Part shown: in pieces, positions 15,749 to 23,103 of the stretch | How the letters are laid out: the number at the start of each line of letters is the position of its first letter | How positions within the stretch are numbered: position 1 is the first letter of the stretch | Source: Nocardia transvalensis | GTDB lineage: Bacteria > Actinomycetota > Actinomycetes > Mycobacteriales > Mycobacteriaceae | DNA length: 64,000 bases | NCBI RefSeq assembly: GCF_015477765.1 | Contig: NZ_JADLQQ010000008.1 | Coordinates: 62,001-126,000 of the forward strand | Reading direction: 5' to 3' | Notes under the pieces: generated by a model | The model's database searches: none | What the model saw: only the letters and a program-made list of their open reading frames with translations | What the model was told of the DNA's origin: nothing | Position numbers and translations under genes: made by a program

Positions 15749-16333
15749 TCAGCGGCTCTTCGGCCGCGCGCGCAGATGGATCCGCTCGCCCTGTCCGCCG
15801 AAGATGCTCAGGATCTCCACCGGCCCGGCCCCGGTGCTGCCGAACCAGTGCGGCTGGCGGGTGTCGAATTCGGCGGCCTCGCCCGGCCCGAGTTCGAGAT
15901 CGTGCTCGCCCAGCACCAACCGCAGCCGCCCCGACAGCACATACAGCCATTCGTGCCCCTCGTGCACCCGCACCTCCGGCCAGGTCTGGTCGGCGGGGAT
16001 CACCATCTTGTACGCGTGCAGCGGGCTGGGCCGCCGGGTGAGCGGCAGGACCGTTCGCCCGTTCACCCGGCGGGCCGGGGCCTGCACCCGCGGGTCGGCC
16101 GTGCGCGGCATCGCCACCAGTTCGTCCAGCGTCACCTCGTGCGCATGCGCGATCGGCAGCAGCAGCTCCAGGCTGGGGCGGCGCTGCCCGGACTCGAGGC
16201 GCGACAGCGTGCTCTTGGAGATTCCGGTTTTCGCCGCGAGCACGGCCAGCGTGACGCCGCGGTCCTGGCGCAACCGCTTGAGCCGCGGCCCGATGTCGGC
16301 GAGGGCGGTGGTGAGGGTCGGGTCGCTGGTCAC
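15749..16333 (-). CDS. XRE-family regulator with C-terminal cupin domain
   Basis: The 194-residue protein joins an N-terminal helix-turn-helix (residues about 12-68: LKRLRQDRGVTLAVLAAKTGISKSTLSRLESGQRRPSLELL) to a C-terminal cupin sensor domain (about 110-185: VRVHEGHEWLYVLSGRLRLVLGE... GEAAEFDTRQPHWFG), where the His/Glu pattern could hold a metal. The GTG at 16331-16333 is chosen because upstream sequence in this frame is Arg-rich antisense type. It is divergent from a thioredoxin-reductase-like flavoprotein, with a small palindrome between, and probably controls that gene. Confidence 0.9.
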   Translation of the reverse strand: MTSDPTLTTALADIGPRLKRLRQDRGVTLAVLAAKTGISKSTLSRLESGQRRPSLELLLPIAHAHEVTLDELVAMPRTADPRVQAPARRVNGRTVLPLTRRPSPLHAYKMVIPADQTWPEVRVHEGHEWLYVLSGRLRLVLGEHDLELGPGEAAEFDTRQPHWFGSTGAGPVEILSIFGGQGERIHLRARPKSR

Positions 16334-16350
16334 GCTCCGATATTTCCCGA

Positions 16351-16361
16351 ATTCCCGGAAT
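16351..16361. promoter_or_regulatory. Small palindrome in the XRE / flavoprotein divergent gap
   Basis: ATTCC-C-GGAAT is perfectly symmetrical and lies in the 77-base gap between divergent starts. It is a candidate binding site for the XRE-cupin protein; evidence is symmetry and position only. Confidence 0.35.
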
Positions 16362-16410
16362 CGGCAAAACGCCTTGCCGTCAATGCCGGGGCTGCGGCAC
16401 CGTCGCGGCC

Positions 16411-17340
16411 ATGAGTGAAACGATGTATGACGTGGTGATCGTGGGCGGCGGAGCGGCCGGTCTGTCGGCGGCGCTGCTGCTCGGCCGCTCCCGGCGGTGG
16501 GTGGCCGTGGTCGACGCGGGCGAGCCGCGCAACGCACCCGCCGAACACATGCACGGCTTCCTGTCCCGCGACGGCATGCCGCCGTCGGAACTGCTCGCCA
16601 CCGGCCGCCGCGAGGTCGCCGGCTACGGGGTCGAACTGATCGACGACCGCGTGACCGGCGCCGAATACGCCGGATGTGGTTTGGGTTTCACCCTCCGGCT
16701 GGGCAGCGGAAAGATGCTGCGGGCGCGCCGGATCCTGGTGGCCGCGGGCCTGCGCGACGAACTGCCCGACATCCCCGGTGTGCGCGAGAGGTGGGGACGC
16801 GATGTGCTGCACTGCCCGTACTGCCACGGTCACGAGGTGTCCGATCAGCCGATCGGCCTGATCGGCGGCACCGAACCCGGGGCGCTGGCGCGGGCGGTGC
16901 ATCTGGCGCTGCTGCTGCCGCAGTGGTCCGACGACGTGATCTTCTTCCCGCACACCCTGCAGCTCACCGACGAGGAGCGCCGCCGCATCACCGCGCGCGG
17001 GGTCGAGATCATCGACGGCAAGGTGACGAATCTAGCGATCACCGGCGACCGGCTGCGCGGTGTGGAGCTCGCCGACGGCCGTGCCGTGCCGCGCTCGGTG
17101 GTGTTCGTCGGGCCCACCTTCGTGCCCGACAACTCGGTGCTCTCCGCGCTCGGCTGCGAGATCGACGCCGGCGGGTGGGTCGTCACCGATCCGGCGGGGC
17201 GCACCTCGGTGCCGGGGGTGTGGGCGGCGGGCAATGTCGCGGATGCGCGCATGCAGGTGATCACCGCCGCGGGTGCGGCCGCGGCCACGGCGATCGCGAT
17301 CAACGCCGATCTGGTCGAGGAGGACTCCGCCCTGGCCTGA
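16411..17340 (+). CDS. Thioredoxin-reductase-like FAD/NAD(P) oxidoreductase
   Basis: The 309-residue flavoprotein opens with the FAD motif DVVIVGGGAAGLSAALLLGRS and has the redox-active pair Cys-Pro-Tyr-Cys in LHCPYCHGHEV near residue 133, the position used by thioredoxin reductases. The NAD(P) region reads IGLIGGTEPGALAR, lacking a perfect GxGxxG, and the C-terminus has the GVWAAGNVADARMQVITAAGAGA-like FAD segment. Family members include small-disulfide reductases and antibiotic dithiol oxidases. It is divergent from the XRE-cupin gene, its likely regulator. The natural disulfide partner is unknown. Confidence 0.85.
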   Translation: MSETMYDVVIVGGGAAGLSAALLLGRSRRWVAVVDAGEPRNAPAEHMHGFLSRDGMPPSELLATGRREVAGYGVELIDDRVTGAEYAGCGLGFTLRLGSGKMLRARRILVAAGLRDELPDIPGVRERWGRDVLHCPYCHGHEVSDQPIGLIGGTEPGALARAVHLALLLPQWSDDVIFFPHTLQLTDEERRRITARGVEIIDGKVTNLAITGDRLRGVELADGRAVPRSVVFVGPTFVPDNSVLSALGCEIDAGGWVVTDPAGRTSVPGVWAAGNVADARMQVITAAGAAAATAIAINADLVEEDSALA

Positions 17341-17504
17341 GGCCGCGCGTGTCGGCGCGCCGATTGTGCTCTCGCACACATCCCGGACCCGCGACTGTGT
17401 CAGAGTTCTCAGCTTCGTTGAAGAGCAAACCTGCACCAACACAACGGATTCGGGCAAAACCTGAGAATTGCATATGGATTCCCCAGACCCGGCCCGATCG
17501 GCGG

Positions 17505-17510
17505 TAATCT
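17505..17510 (+). promoter_or_regulatory. Putative -10 element for the valS leader
   Basis: TAATCT lies eight bases before a GTG at 17518, at the distance expected for a transcript that begins at or next to that codon. No convincing -35 hexamer is seen 17 bases upstream, so support is moderate. Confidence 0.4.
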
Positions 17511-17517
17511 GAAGAAC

Positions 17518-17589
17518 GTGAGCGGGGTTTTCGGTGTCCCTCATCCGCCGAAAACCCCGCTCTTCGGCTATTCGGCCCCTTGTCCTTAG
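17518..17589 (+). CDS. Possible leaderless 23-residue leader peptide before valS
   Basis: A GTG-initiated frame reads VSGVFGVPHPP and onward to a TAG at 17587-17589, nine bases before the valS start. Three of the first seven codons are for valine, and a TAATCT box is placed for a leaderless transcript. The frame spans a perfect 14-base stem (17521-17534 and 17548-17561). Together this could be a valine-sensing attenuator of valyl-tRNA synthetase, but GC-rich sequence gives short open frames easily, and no ribosome profiling is available. It is a candidate only. Confidence 0.3.
   Translation: MSGVFGVPHPPKTPLFGYSAPCP
17521..17561 (+). promoter_or_regulatory. Strong 14-bp hairpin in the valS leader
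   Basis: Arms at 17521-17534 and 17548-17561 are perfectly complementary around a 13-base loop. It could be a terminator of upstream transcription or, as it lies just after a -10 box, an attenuator or 5' stabiliser for valS. There is no U tract after it and no T-box antiterminator consensus nearby. Confidence 0.6.
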
Positions 17590-17598
17590 AATCGCACG

Positions 17599-20394
17599 GT
17601 GACCAGCACAGCCTCTGACAACTCGCGTAATCGTGCCGATGCCCTCCCCAAGAGCTGGAATCCCAGCGATGTGGAGGCCGACCTGTACGAACGCTGGGTA
17701 GCCGCTGGTTACTTCACCGCCGACGCCGCCAGCGACAGGCCCGCCTACTCGATCGTGCTACCGCCGCCGAACGTCACCGGCAACCTGCACATGGGCCACG
17801 CCTTCGACCACACCCTGATGGACGCGCTCGCTCGCCGCAAGCGCATGCAGGGCTACGAGGTGCTGTGGCTGCCCGGCATGGACCACGCCGGCATCGCCAC
17901 CCAGAACATCGTGGAGAAGCAGCTCTCCGTCGACGGCAAGACCAAAGAGGACTTCGGCCGCGAGCTGTTCATCGACAAGGTCTGGGACTGGAAGCGCGAA
18001 TCCGGCGGCGCCATCCAGGGTCAGATGCGCCGCCTCGGCGACAGCGTGGACTGGAGCCGGGACCGGTTCACCATGGACGAGGGCCTCTCGCGCGCGGTGC
18101 AGACCATCTTCAAGCGGCTCTACGACGCCGGGCTGATCTACCGCGCCGAGCGACTGGTGAACTGGTCGCCGGTGCTGAAGACCGGCATCTCCGACCTCGA
18201 GGTCGACTACAAGGATGTCGAGGGCGAACTCGTCTCGCTGCGCTACGGTTCGCTCAGCGACGACGAGCCGCACGTCATCGTGGCCACCACCCGCGTGGAG
18301 ACGATGCTCGGTGACACCGCCGTCGCGGTGCACCCCGACGACGACCGCTACAAGGATCTGATCGGCACCACGCTCTACCACCCGATCACCGGCCGGCAGA
18401 TTCCGATCATCGCCGACGACTACGTCGACCCGGAATTCGGTTCCGGCGCCGTGAAGATCACCCCGGCGCACGATCCGAACGACTTCGAGATCGGCCTGCG
18501 GCACAATCTGCCGATGCCGACGATCATGGACGAGAGCGGCCGAATCACCGGCACGGGAACCGAATTCGACGGCATGGACCGCTTCGAGGCGCGGTTGAAG
18601 GTGCGCGAGCGGCTCACCGAAGAGGGCCGTGTCGTCGCGCGCAAGCATCCCTACGTCCACAGCGTCGGCCACTCCGAGCGCAGCGGCGAGCCGATCGAGC
18701 CTCGCCTGTCGATGCAGTGGTGGGTGAAGGTGGAGTCGCTGGCCAAGGCCGCCGGTGACGCTGTTCGCCACGGCGACACCGTGATCCACCCCGCCAGCCA
18801 GGAGCCGCGCTGGTTCGGCTGGGTCGACAACATGCACGACTGGTGTATCTCCCGGCAGCTGTGGTGGGGTCACCGCATCCCGATCTGGTACGGCCCCGAC
18901 GGCGAAATCGTCTGTGTCGGACCGGACGAGCAGGCGCCCGAGGGCTACGTGCAGGACCCGGACGTGCTCGACACCTGGTTCTCCTCGGGGCTGTGGCCCT
19001 TCTCGACCATGGGCTGGCCCGAGGCCACCCCGGAACTGGCGAAGTTCTATCCGACCAGCGTGCTCGTCACCGGCTACGACATCCTGTTCTTCTGGGTGGC
19101 CCGGATGATGATGTTCGGCATGTTCGTCTCCGACGACCCGGCCATCACCGCCGGGAAACCGGCCGGGCAGCGGCAGGTTCCGTTCAAGGACGTCTTCCTG
19201 CACGGGCTCATCCGGGACGAATTCGGCCGCAAGTACTCCAAATCCAAGGGCATCGGTATCGACCCGCTGGATTGGATCGAGGAATACGGCGCGGACGCAA
19301 CGCGATTCACCCTCGCGCGCGGTGCGCAGCCGGGCAGTGACCTGTCGGTGGGTCCGGCACACGTGCAGGCCTCGCGCAACTTCATCACCAAGCTGTTCAA
19401 CGCCACCAAGTTCGCCCTGATGAACGGCGCTGTCCCCGGCGAAAAGCATGCCGGGGAAGGGGAATCGGGACATGCCGGGGAAGGGGGATTGGGACATGCC
19501 GGGGAAGGGGGATTGGGACATGCCGGGGAAGGGGGATTGGGACTCCCACTCGATCGCACGTCTCTCACCGACGCCGACCGCTGGATCCTCGGCCGCCTCG
19601 ACGAGGTGCGTGCGGAGGTGGACGCGGCCTTCGACCGCTACGAGTTCAGCAAGGCGTGCGAGGCGCTGTACCACTTCGCCTGGGACGAGCTGTGCGACTG
19701 GTATCTGGAGTTGGCGAAGGTGCAGTTCGCCGAGTCCGAGCAGCGCGCCGAGCGCACCCGCGTGGTGCTCGGGACCGTGCTGGATTCGGTGCTGCGTCTG
19801 CTGCATCCGGTGATCCCGTTCGTCACCGAGACGCTGTGGCGGGCGCTGACCGGCGGTGAGTCGATCGTGATCGCGCAGTGGCCGCAGGCCGGTGGTGTGC
19901 CCGCCGACGCGACGGCGGCCCGGCGCATCGCCGACGCGCAGCGGCTCATCACCGAGATCCGCCGCTTCCGCAGCGATCAGGGCCTGACCGACAAGCAGAA
20001 GGTCGCGGCCAAGCTGATCGGTATCGACACCGCCGACCTGTCCGGCCTGCACGCCGAGATCGCCAGCCTGGCGCGGCTCACCGAACCCGGCGCGGACTTC
20101 TCGGCCACCGCCTCGGTGGAGGTGCGCCTGTCCGACTCCACCGTCACCGTCGAACTCGACACCTCCGGCGCGGTCGACCTCGACGCCGAACGCCGCCGCC
20201 TGGAGAAGGATCTGGCGGCCGCGCAGAAGGAATTGGCGGGCACCACCGCCAAACTCGGCAACGAGGCCTTCCTGGCGAAGGCCCCCGACGACGTGGTCGC
20301 CAAGATCCGCACCCGCAAGGAGGTCGCCGAATCCGAAGTCGACCGCATCGGCGCCCGCTTGGAGGAGATCGCGCGTCTGGCGGCGGCCAAGTGA
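17599..20394 (+). CDS. valS: Valyl-tRNA synthetase
   Basis: This class I synthetase charges tRNA-Val. The 931-residue protein has the ATP-binding HIGH motif as HMGH (PPPNVTGNLHMGHAFDHT, near residue 67), an editing domain, the second signature as KYSKS (near residue 545, where KMSKS is usual), an anticodon-binding domain and a C-terminal coiled coil (about 855-931). A striking insertion at residues about 615-648 consists of four copies of an eight-residue unit rich in Gly and Glu, encoded by a 24-base DNA tandem repeat, between the catalytic core and the anticodon-binding domain. It begins the valS-folC-DUF4233-ndk run, with a GTGA overlap into folC. Confidence 0.97.
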   Translation: MTSTASDNSRNRADALPKSWNPSDVEADLYERWVAAGYFTADAASDRPAYSIVLPPPNVTGNLHMGHAFDHTLMDALARRKRMQGYEVLWLPGMDHAGIATQNIVEKQLSVDGKTKEDFGRELFIDKVWDWKRESGGAIQGQMRRLGDSVDWSRDRFTMDEGLSRAVQTIFKRLYDAGLIYRAERLVNWSPVLKTGISDLEVDYKDVEGELVSLRYGSLSDDEPHVIVATTRVETMLGDTAVAVHPDDDRYKDLIGTTLYHPITGRQIPIIADDYVDPEFGSGAVKITPAHDPNDFEIGLRHNLPMPTIMDESGRITGTGTEFDGMDRFEARLKVRERLTEEGRVVARKHPYVHSVGHSERSGEPIEPRLSMQWWVKVESLAKAAGDAVRHGDTVIHPASQEPRWFGWVDNMHDWCISRQLWWGHRIPIWYGPDGEIVCVGPDEQAPEGYVQDPDVLDTWFSSGLWPFSTMGWPEATPELAKFYPTSVLVTGYDILFFWVARMMMFGMFVSDDPAITAGKPAGQRQVPFKDVFLHGLIRDEFGRKYSKSKGIGIDPLDWIEEYGADATRFTLARGAQPGSDLSVGPAHVQASRNFITKLFNATKFALMNGAVPGEKHAGEGESGHAGEGGLGHAGEGGLGHAGEGGLGLPLDRTSLTDADRWILGRLDEVRAEVDAAFDRYEFSKACEALYHFAWDELCDWYLELAKVQFAESEQRAERTRVVLGTVLDSVLRLLHPVIPFVTETLWRALTGGESIVIAQWPQAGGVPADATAARRIADAQRLITEIRRFRSDQGLTDKQKVAAKLIGIDTADLSGLHAEIASLARLTEPGADFSATASVEVRLSDSTVTVELDTSGAVDLDAERRRLEKDLAAAQKELAGTTAKLGNEAFLAKAPDDVVAKIRTRKEVAESEVDRIGARLEEIARLAAAK
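19447..19542 (+). repeat. Four tandem 24-bp repeats inside valS
   Basis: Units start at 19447, 19471, 19495 and 19519. The last three are identical and the first differs at a few bases. Each encodes eight residues in the valS frame, so copy number can change without breaking the gene. The unit begins CATGCCGGGGAAGG. Confidence 0.95.
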
Positions 20395-21839
20395 CCGGCG
20401 AGGAGCGGCAGCACGGCGGATCCGAGCGCCTGCACTCCGGGCCGTCGCCGGTGGAGCTGGCCGAAATGGCGCTGGTGGAGGCCGAACTCGACCAGCGCTG
20501 GCCGGAGACCAAGATCGAACCGTCGCTGACCCGGATCGCGGCGCTCATGGACCTGCTGGGTTCGCCGCAGCACGGCTATCCGGCCATCCAGGTCGCGGGC
20601 ACCAACGGCAAGACGTCGGTCACGCGCATGATCGATGCCCTGCTGACCGCGCTGCACCGGCGCACCGGCCGCATCACCAGCCCGCACCTGCAGCTGGCCA
20701 CCGAGCGCATCGCCATCGACAACGCGCCCATCAGCCCCGGCCGCTACGTGGAGATCTACCGCGAACTGCAGCCCTATATCGAGATGATCGATCAGCAGTC
20801 GCAGGCCGCGGGCGGTCCGCGGATGAGCAAGTTCGAGGTGCTCACCGCGATGGCCTATGCGGCATTCGCGGAGGCGCCGGTCGACGTCGCCGTGGTGGAG
20901 ACCGGACTGGGCGGCACCTGGGATGCCACCAATGTGGTCGACGGCCAGGTCGCGGTGATCACCCCGATCGGCCTGGACCACATGGACTTTCTCGGCCCGG
21001 ATCTGACCTCGATCGCGGGGGAGAAGGCGGGCATCATCAAGAAGGCCCCCGAGGACGCGCTCGTGCCGCGCGAGACGGTCGCCGTCATCGCCGAGCAGGC
21101 TCCCGAGGCGATGGAGGTGCTGCTGCGGCGCGCGGTGGAGACCGATGCCGCCGTGGCCCGTGCGGGTGCGGAGTTCCGGCTGCTGTCGCGGCGGGTCGCG
21201 GTCGGCGGCCAGGTGCTCGAGATCCAGGGCCTGGGCGGTGTGTACGACGAGATCTTCCTGCCGCTGCACGGCGAGCATCAGGCGCACAATGCCGCGCTCG
21301 CGCTGGCCGCGGTGGAGGCGTTCTTCGGCGCGGGGGCGCAGAAGCAGCTCGATGTGGACACCATCCGCGCGGGCTTCGCCGCCACGATCAGCCCCGGCCG
21401 GATGGAGCGCATGCGCAGCGCCCCGACCATCTTCCTCGACGCCGCCCACAACCCGGCCGGTGCGCAGGCGCTGGCGGCGACGCTGAGCGACGAATTCGAT
21501 TTCCGCAAGCTGGTCGGCGTGGTCGCGGTGCTGTCCGACAAGGACGCCGCGGGCATCCTCGAGGCCCTCGAGCCGGTCCTCGACGAGATCGTCGTCACCA
21601 CCAACGGATCTCCGCGCGCCATGGACGTCGACGATCTGGCCGACCTGGCCGTGCAGCGCTTCGGCGACGAACGCGTCGTCACCGCCCCCGCCCTCGCGGA
21701 CGCGGTGGAAACCGCCATCGCCATCGCCGAGGAGGCCGGGGACACCGGCGAGCCCGTATCCGGGGCGGGAATCATCGTCACCGGCTCCGTCGTCACCGCG
21801 GGGGCGGCCCGTTCCCTGTTCGGAAAGGATCCGGCGTGA
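20391..21839 (+). CDS. folC: Bifunctional dihydrofolate / folylpolyglutamate synthase
   Basis: FolC adds glutamate to dihydropteroate and then to folates, using ATP, in the cytoplasm. The 482-residue product has the Mur-ligase-like P-loop VAGTNGKTSVTRM near residue 70, the TSPHL segment (RITSPHLQLATERI), the GLGGTWDATNVV signature and the C-terminal glutamate ligase domain with LDAAHNPAGAQAL. The GTG at 20391-20393 overlaps the valS stop codon (GTGA), and the gene ends in a further GTGA overlap with the DUF4233 gene, so the three are translationally coupled. Confidence 0.95.
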   Translation: MTGEERQHGGSERLHSGPSPVELAEMALVEAELDQRWPETKIEPSLTRIAALMDLLGSPQHGYPAIQVAGTNGKTSVTRMIDALLTALHRRTGRITSPHLQLATERIAIDNAPISPGRYVEIYRELQPYIEMIDQQSQAAGGPRMSKFEVLTAMAYAAFAEAPVDVAVVETGLGGTWDATNVVDGQVAVITPIGLDHMDFLGPDLTSIAGEKAGIIKKAPEDALVPRETVAVIAEQAPEAMEVLLRRAVETDAAVARAGAEFRLLSRRVAVGGQVLEIQGLGGVYDEIFLPLHGEHQAHNAALALAAVEAFFGAGAQKQLDVDTIRAGFAATISPGRMERMRSAPTIFLDAAHNPAGAQALAATLSDEFDFRKLVGVVAVLSDKDAAGILEALEPVLDEIVVTTNGSPRAMDVDDLADLAVQRFGDERVVTAPALADAVETAIAIAEEAGDTGEPVSGAGIIVTGSVVTAGAARSLFGKDPA

Positions 21840-22237
21840 GCGAAAAAAAGGTGCCGCCCCCGGCCACCGACCCGTGGAAGGGTTTGCGCGGCGTCATGGC
21901 CGGGTCGCTGATCCTCGAGGCCATCACGGTGTTGCTGGCACTGCCGGTCGTGGACGCGGTCGGCGGGGGTCTGAGCTGGTGGTCGGTCGCGTATCTGGTG
22001 GGGCTGGCGGTGCTGATGATCCTCGGCTCCGGGATGCAGCGGCGGCCGTGGGCCATACCGTTCAACCTGGGGTTGCAGGTGCTGGTGCTGCTGGGCGGAT
22101 TCATCCACCTGTCCATCGCCGTGATCGGGGTGGTATTCGCCGTGGTCTGGGCGTTCATCCTGGTGCTGCGGTCCGACGTCAAACGCCGGATGGATCAGGG
22201 TCTGCTGCCCAGCCAGCGCCTGTCCGGCGACTCCTGA
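21836..22237 (+). CDS. DUF4233 membrane protein
   Basis: The 133-residue protein has a short basic N-terminus and about four hydrophobic helices (roughly 19-40, 45-65, 72-88 and 90-110), then a polar C-terminal tail. The size, topology and position between folC and ndk fit the actinobacterial DUF4233 family, whose role is unknown. It starts at a GTG overlapping the folC stop. The conserved linkage with folate and nucleotide genes is the only clue to function. Confidence 0.85.
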   Translation: MSEKKVPPPATDPWKGLRGVMAGSLILEAITVLLALPVVDAVGGGLSWWSVAYLVGLAVLMILGSGMQRRPWAIPFNLGLQVLVLLGGFIHLSIAVIGVVFAVVWAFILVLRSDVKRRMDQGLLPSQRLSGDS

Positions 22238-22272
22238 CAGCCATCGGTTCGTTTTCCTGCACCGGTGCCGGT

Positions 22273-22278
22273 TAGAGT
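22273..22278 (+). promoter_or_regulatory. Possible -10 box for a leaderless ndk transcript
   Basis: TAGAGT ends eight bases before the GTG start of ndk, a spacing typical of actinobacterial leaderless mRNAs, and no ribosome binding site is seen in between. Confidence 0.4.
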
Positions 22279-22285
22279 GACGCCC

Positions 22286-22702
22286 GTGACTGAGCAGACG
22301 TTGGTACTCATCAAGCCGGACGGCGTGGCCCGGGGCCTGGTTGGTGAGATCATCACCCGCATCGAGCGCAAGGGCCTGAAGTTCGTGGCACTGGAGCTGA
22401 AGCGGGTGTCTCCGGAGCTGGCCGCCGCCCACTACGCCGAACATGCCGAGAAGCCGTTCTACGGCTCGCTGATCGAGTTCATCACCTCCGGCCCGGTGGT
22501 CGCGGCCGTCCTCGAGGGCCCGCGGGCCGTCACCGCCTTCCGCCAGATCGCCGGCGGCACCGACCCCGTGGAGAAGGCCGTGCCCGGCAGCATCCGCGGA
22601 GACTACGCCCTGGAAACCCAGTTCAACCTCGTCCACGGCTCCGACTCGCCCGAATCCGCCAAGCGCGAAGTCTCCCTCTGGTTCCCCGAAATCGCGCAGT
22701 AG
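22286..22702 (+). CDS. ndk: Nucleoside diphosphate kinase
   Basis: NDK equilibrates nucleoside di- and triphosphates through a phosphohistidine. The 138-residue protein matches the family length, starts TLVLIKPDGVARGLVG, and carries the catalytic His at residue 117 in QFNLVHGSDSPESAKRE. I use the GTG at 22286 (VTEQTLVLIKPDG); the GTG at 22265 would add seven residues of no family similarity. It closes the valS-folC-DUF4233-ndk cluster and precedes the long leader of the RNase E gene. Confidence 0.96.
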   Translation: MTEQTLVLIKPDGVARGLVGEIITRIERKGLKFVALELKRVSPELAAAHYAEHAEKPFYGSLIEFITSGPVVAAVLEGPRAVTAFRQIAGGTDPVEKAVPGSIRGDYALETQFNLVHGSDSPESAKREVSLWFPEIAQ

Positions 22703-23103
22703 CGGTCTCCCCGGCACTACCGCGGTCGTACGCCGATGGCGAACACCCGGCTCGCGGTATGGGATACTGGGCTTGGATGTGATCGACGCCCGCCGTTTGC
22801 GGCAGGTGGCGACCGCAACCGATGGCACCGCGGTTCGACGCCGATCATCGCTGCCCCGGACGGTTCCCAAGACTCGGCTGGCCGGCGGCACGCTGGATGA
22901 GCGCTCGAGCCCTGGTGTTGAAGCCAACAGCCAGGCGCCGCGTGACCAGTTACCCCGAACGACGAACAACATGGTGATAACCGGGCACGCGGGGCGAGAC
23001 CATATGACCTCGCGCCCCCTGAGGGCGTGGGGCGAACTGACAGCGCCCCCGCGACGGCCGCGTCACTCTCCGAGGGACGCGCCCGGGGGCCCGAGGAGAT
23101 TTC
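22703..23103 (+). promoter_or_regulatory. 400-base gap holding the probable rne promoter and long 5' leader
   Basis: No gene is seen here. A GATACT box at 22763-22768 is a candidate -10. Downstream lies a hairpin at about 22912-22934 (CTGGTGTTG, an AAGC loop, CAACA-G-CCAG with one bulged base) and a smaller CGCCC / GGGCG stem near 23015-23030. A structured leader before RNase E is a known place for feedback control in other bacteria; here that is inference. Confidence 0.45.

Noticed and set aside
17341..17598. T-box riboswitch upstream of valS
   Set aside because: The antiterminator consensus expected of a T-box is not found; only a simple hairpin and a small open frame are seen.
17758..20052. 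A 764-residue minus-strand frame opposite valS
   Set aside because: This is the antisense shadow of the well-supported valS gene, with His/Arg/Val-rich composition and no motifs.
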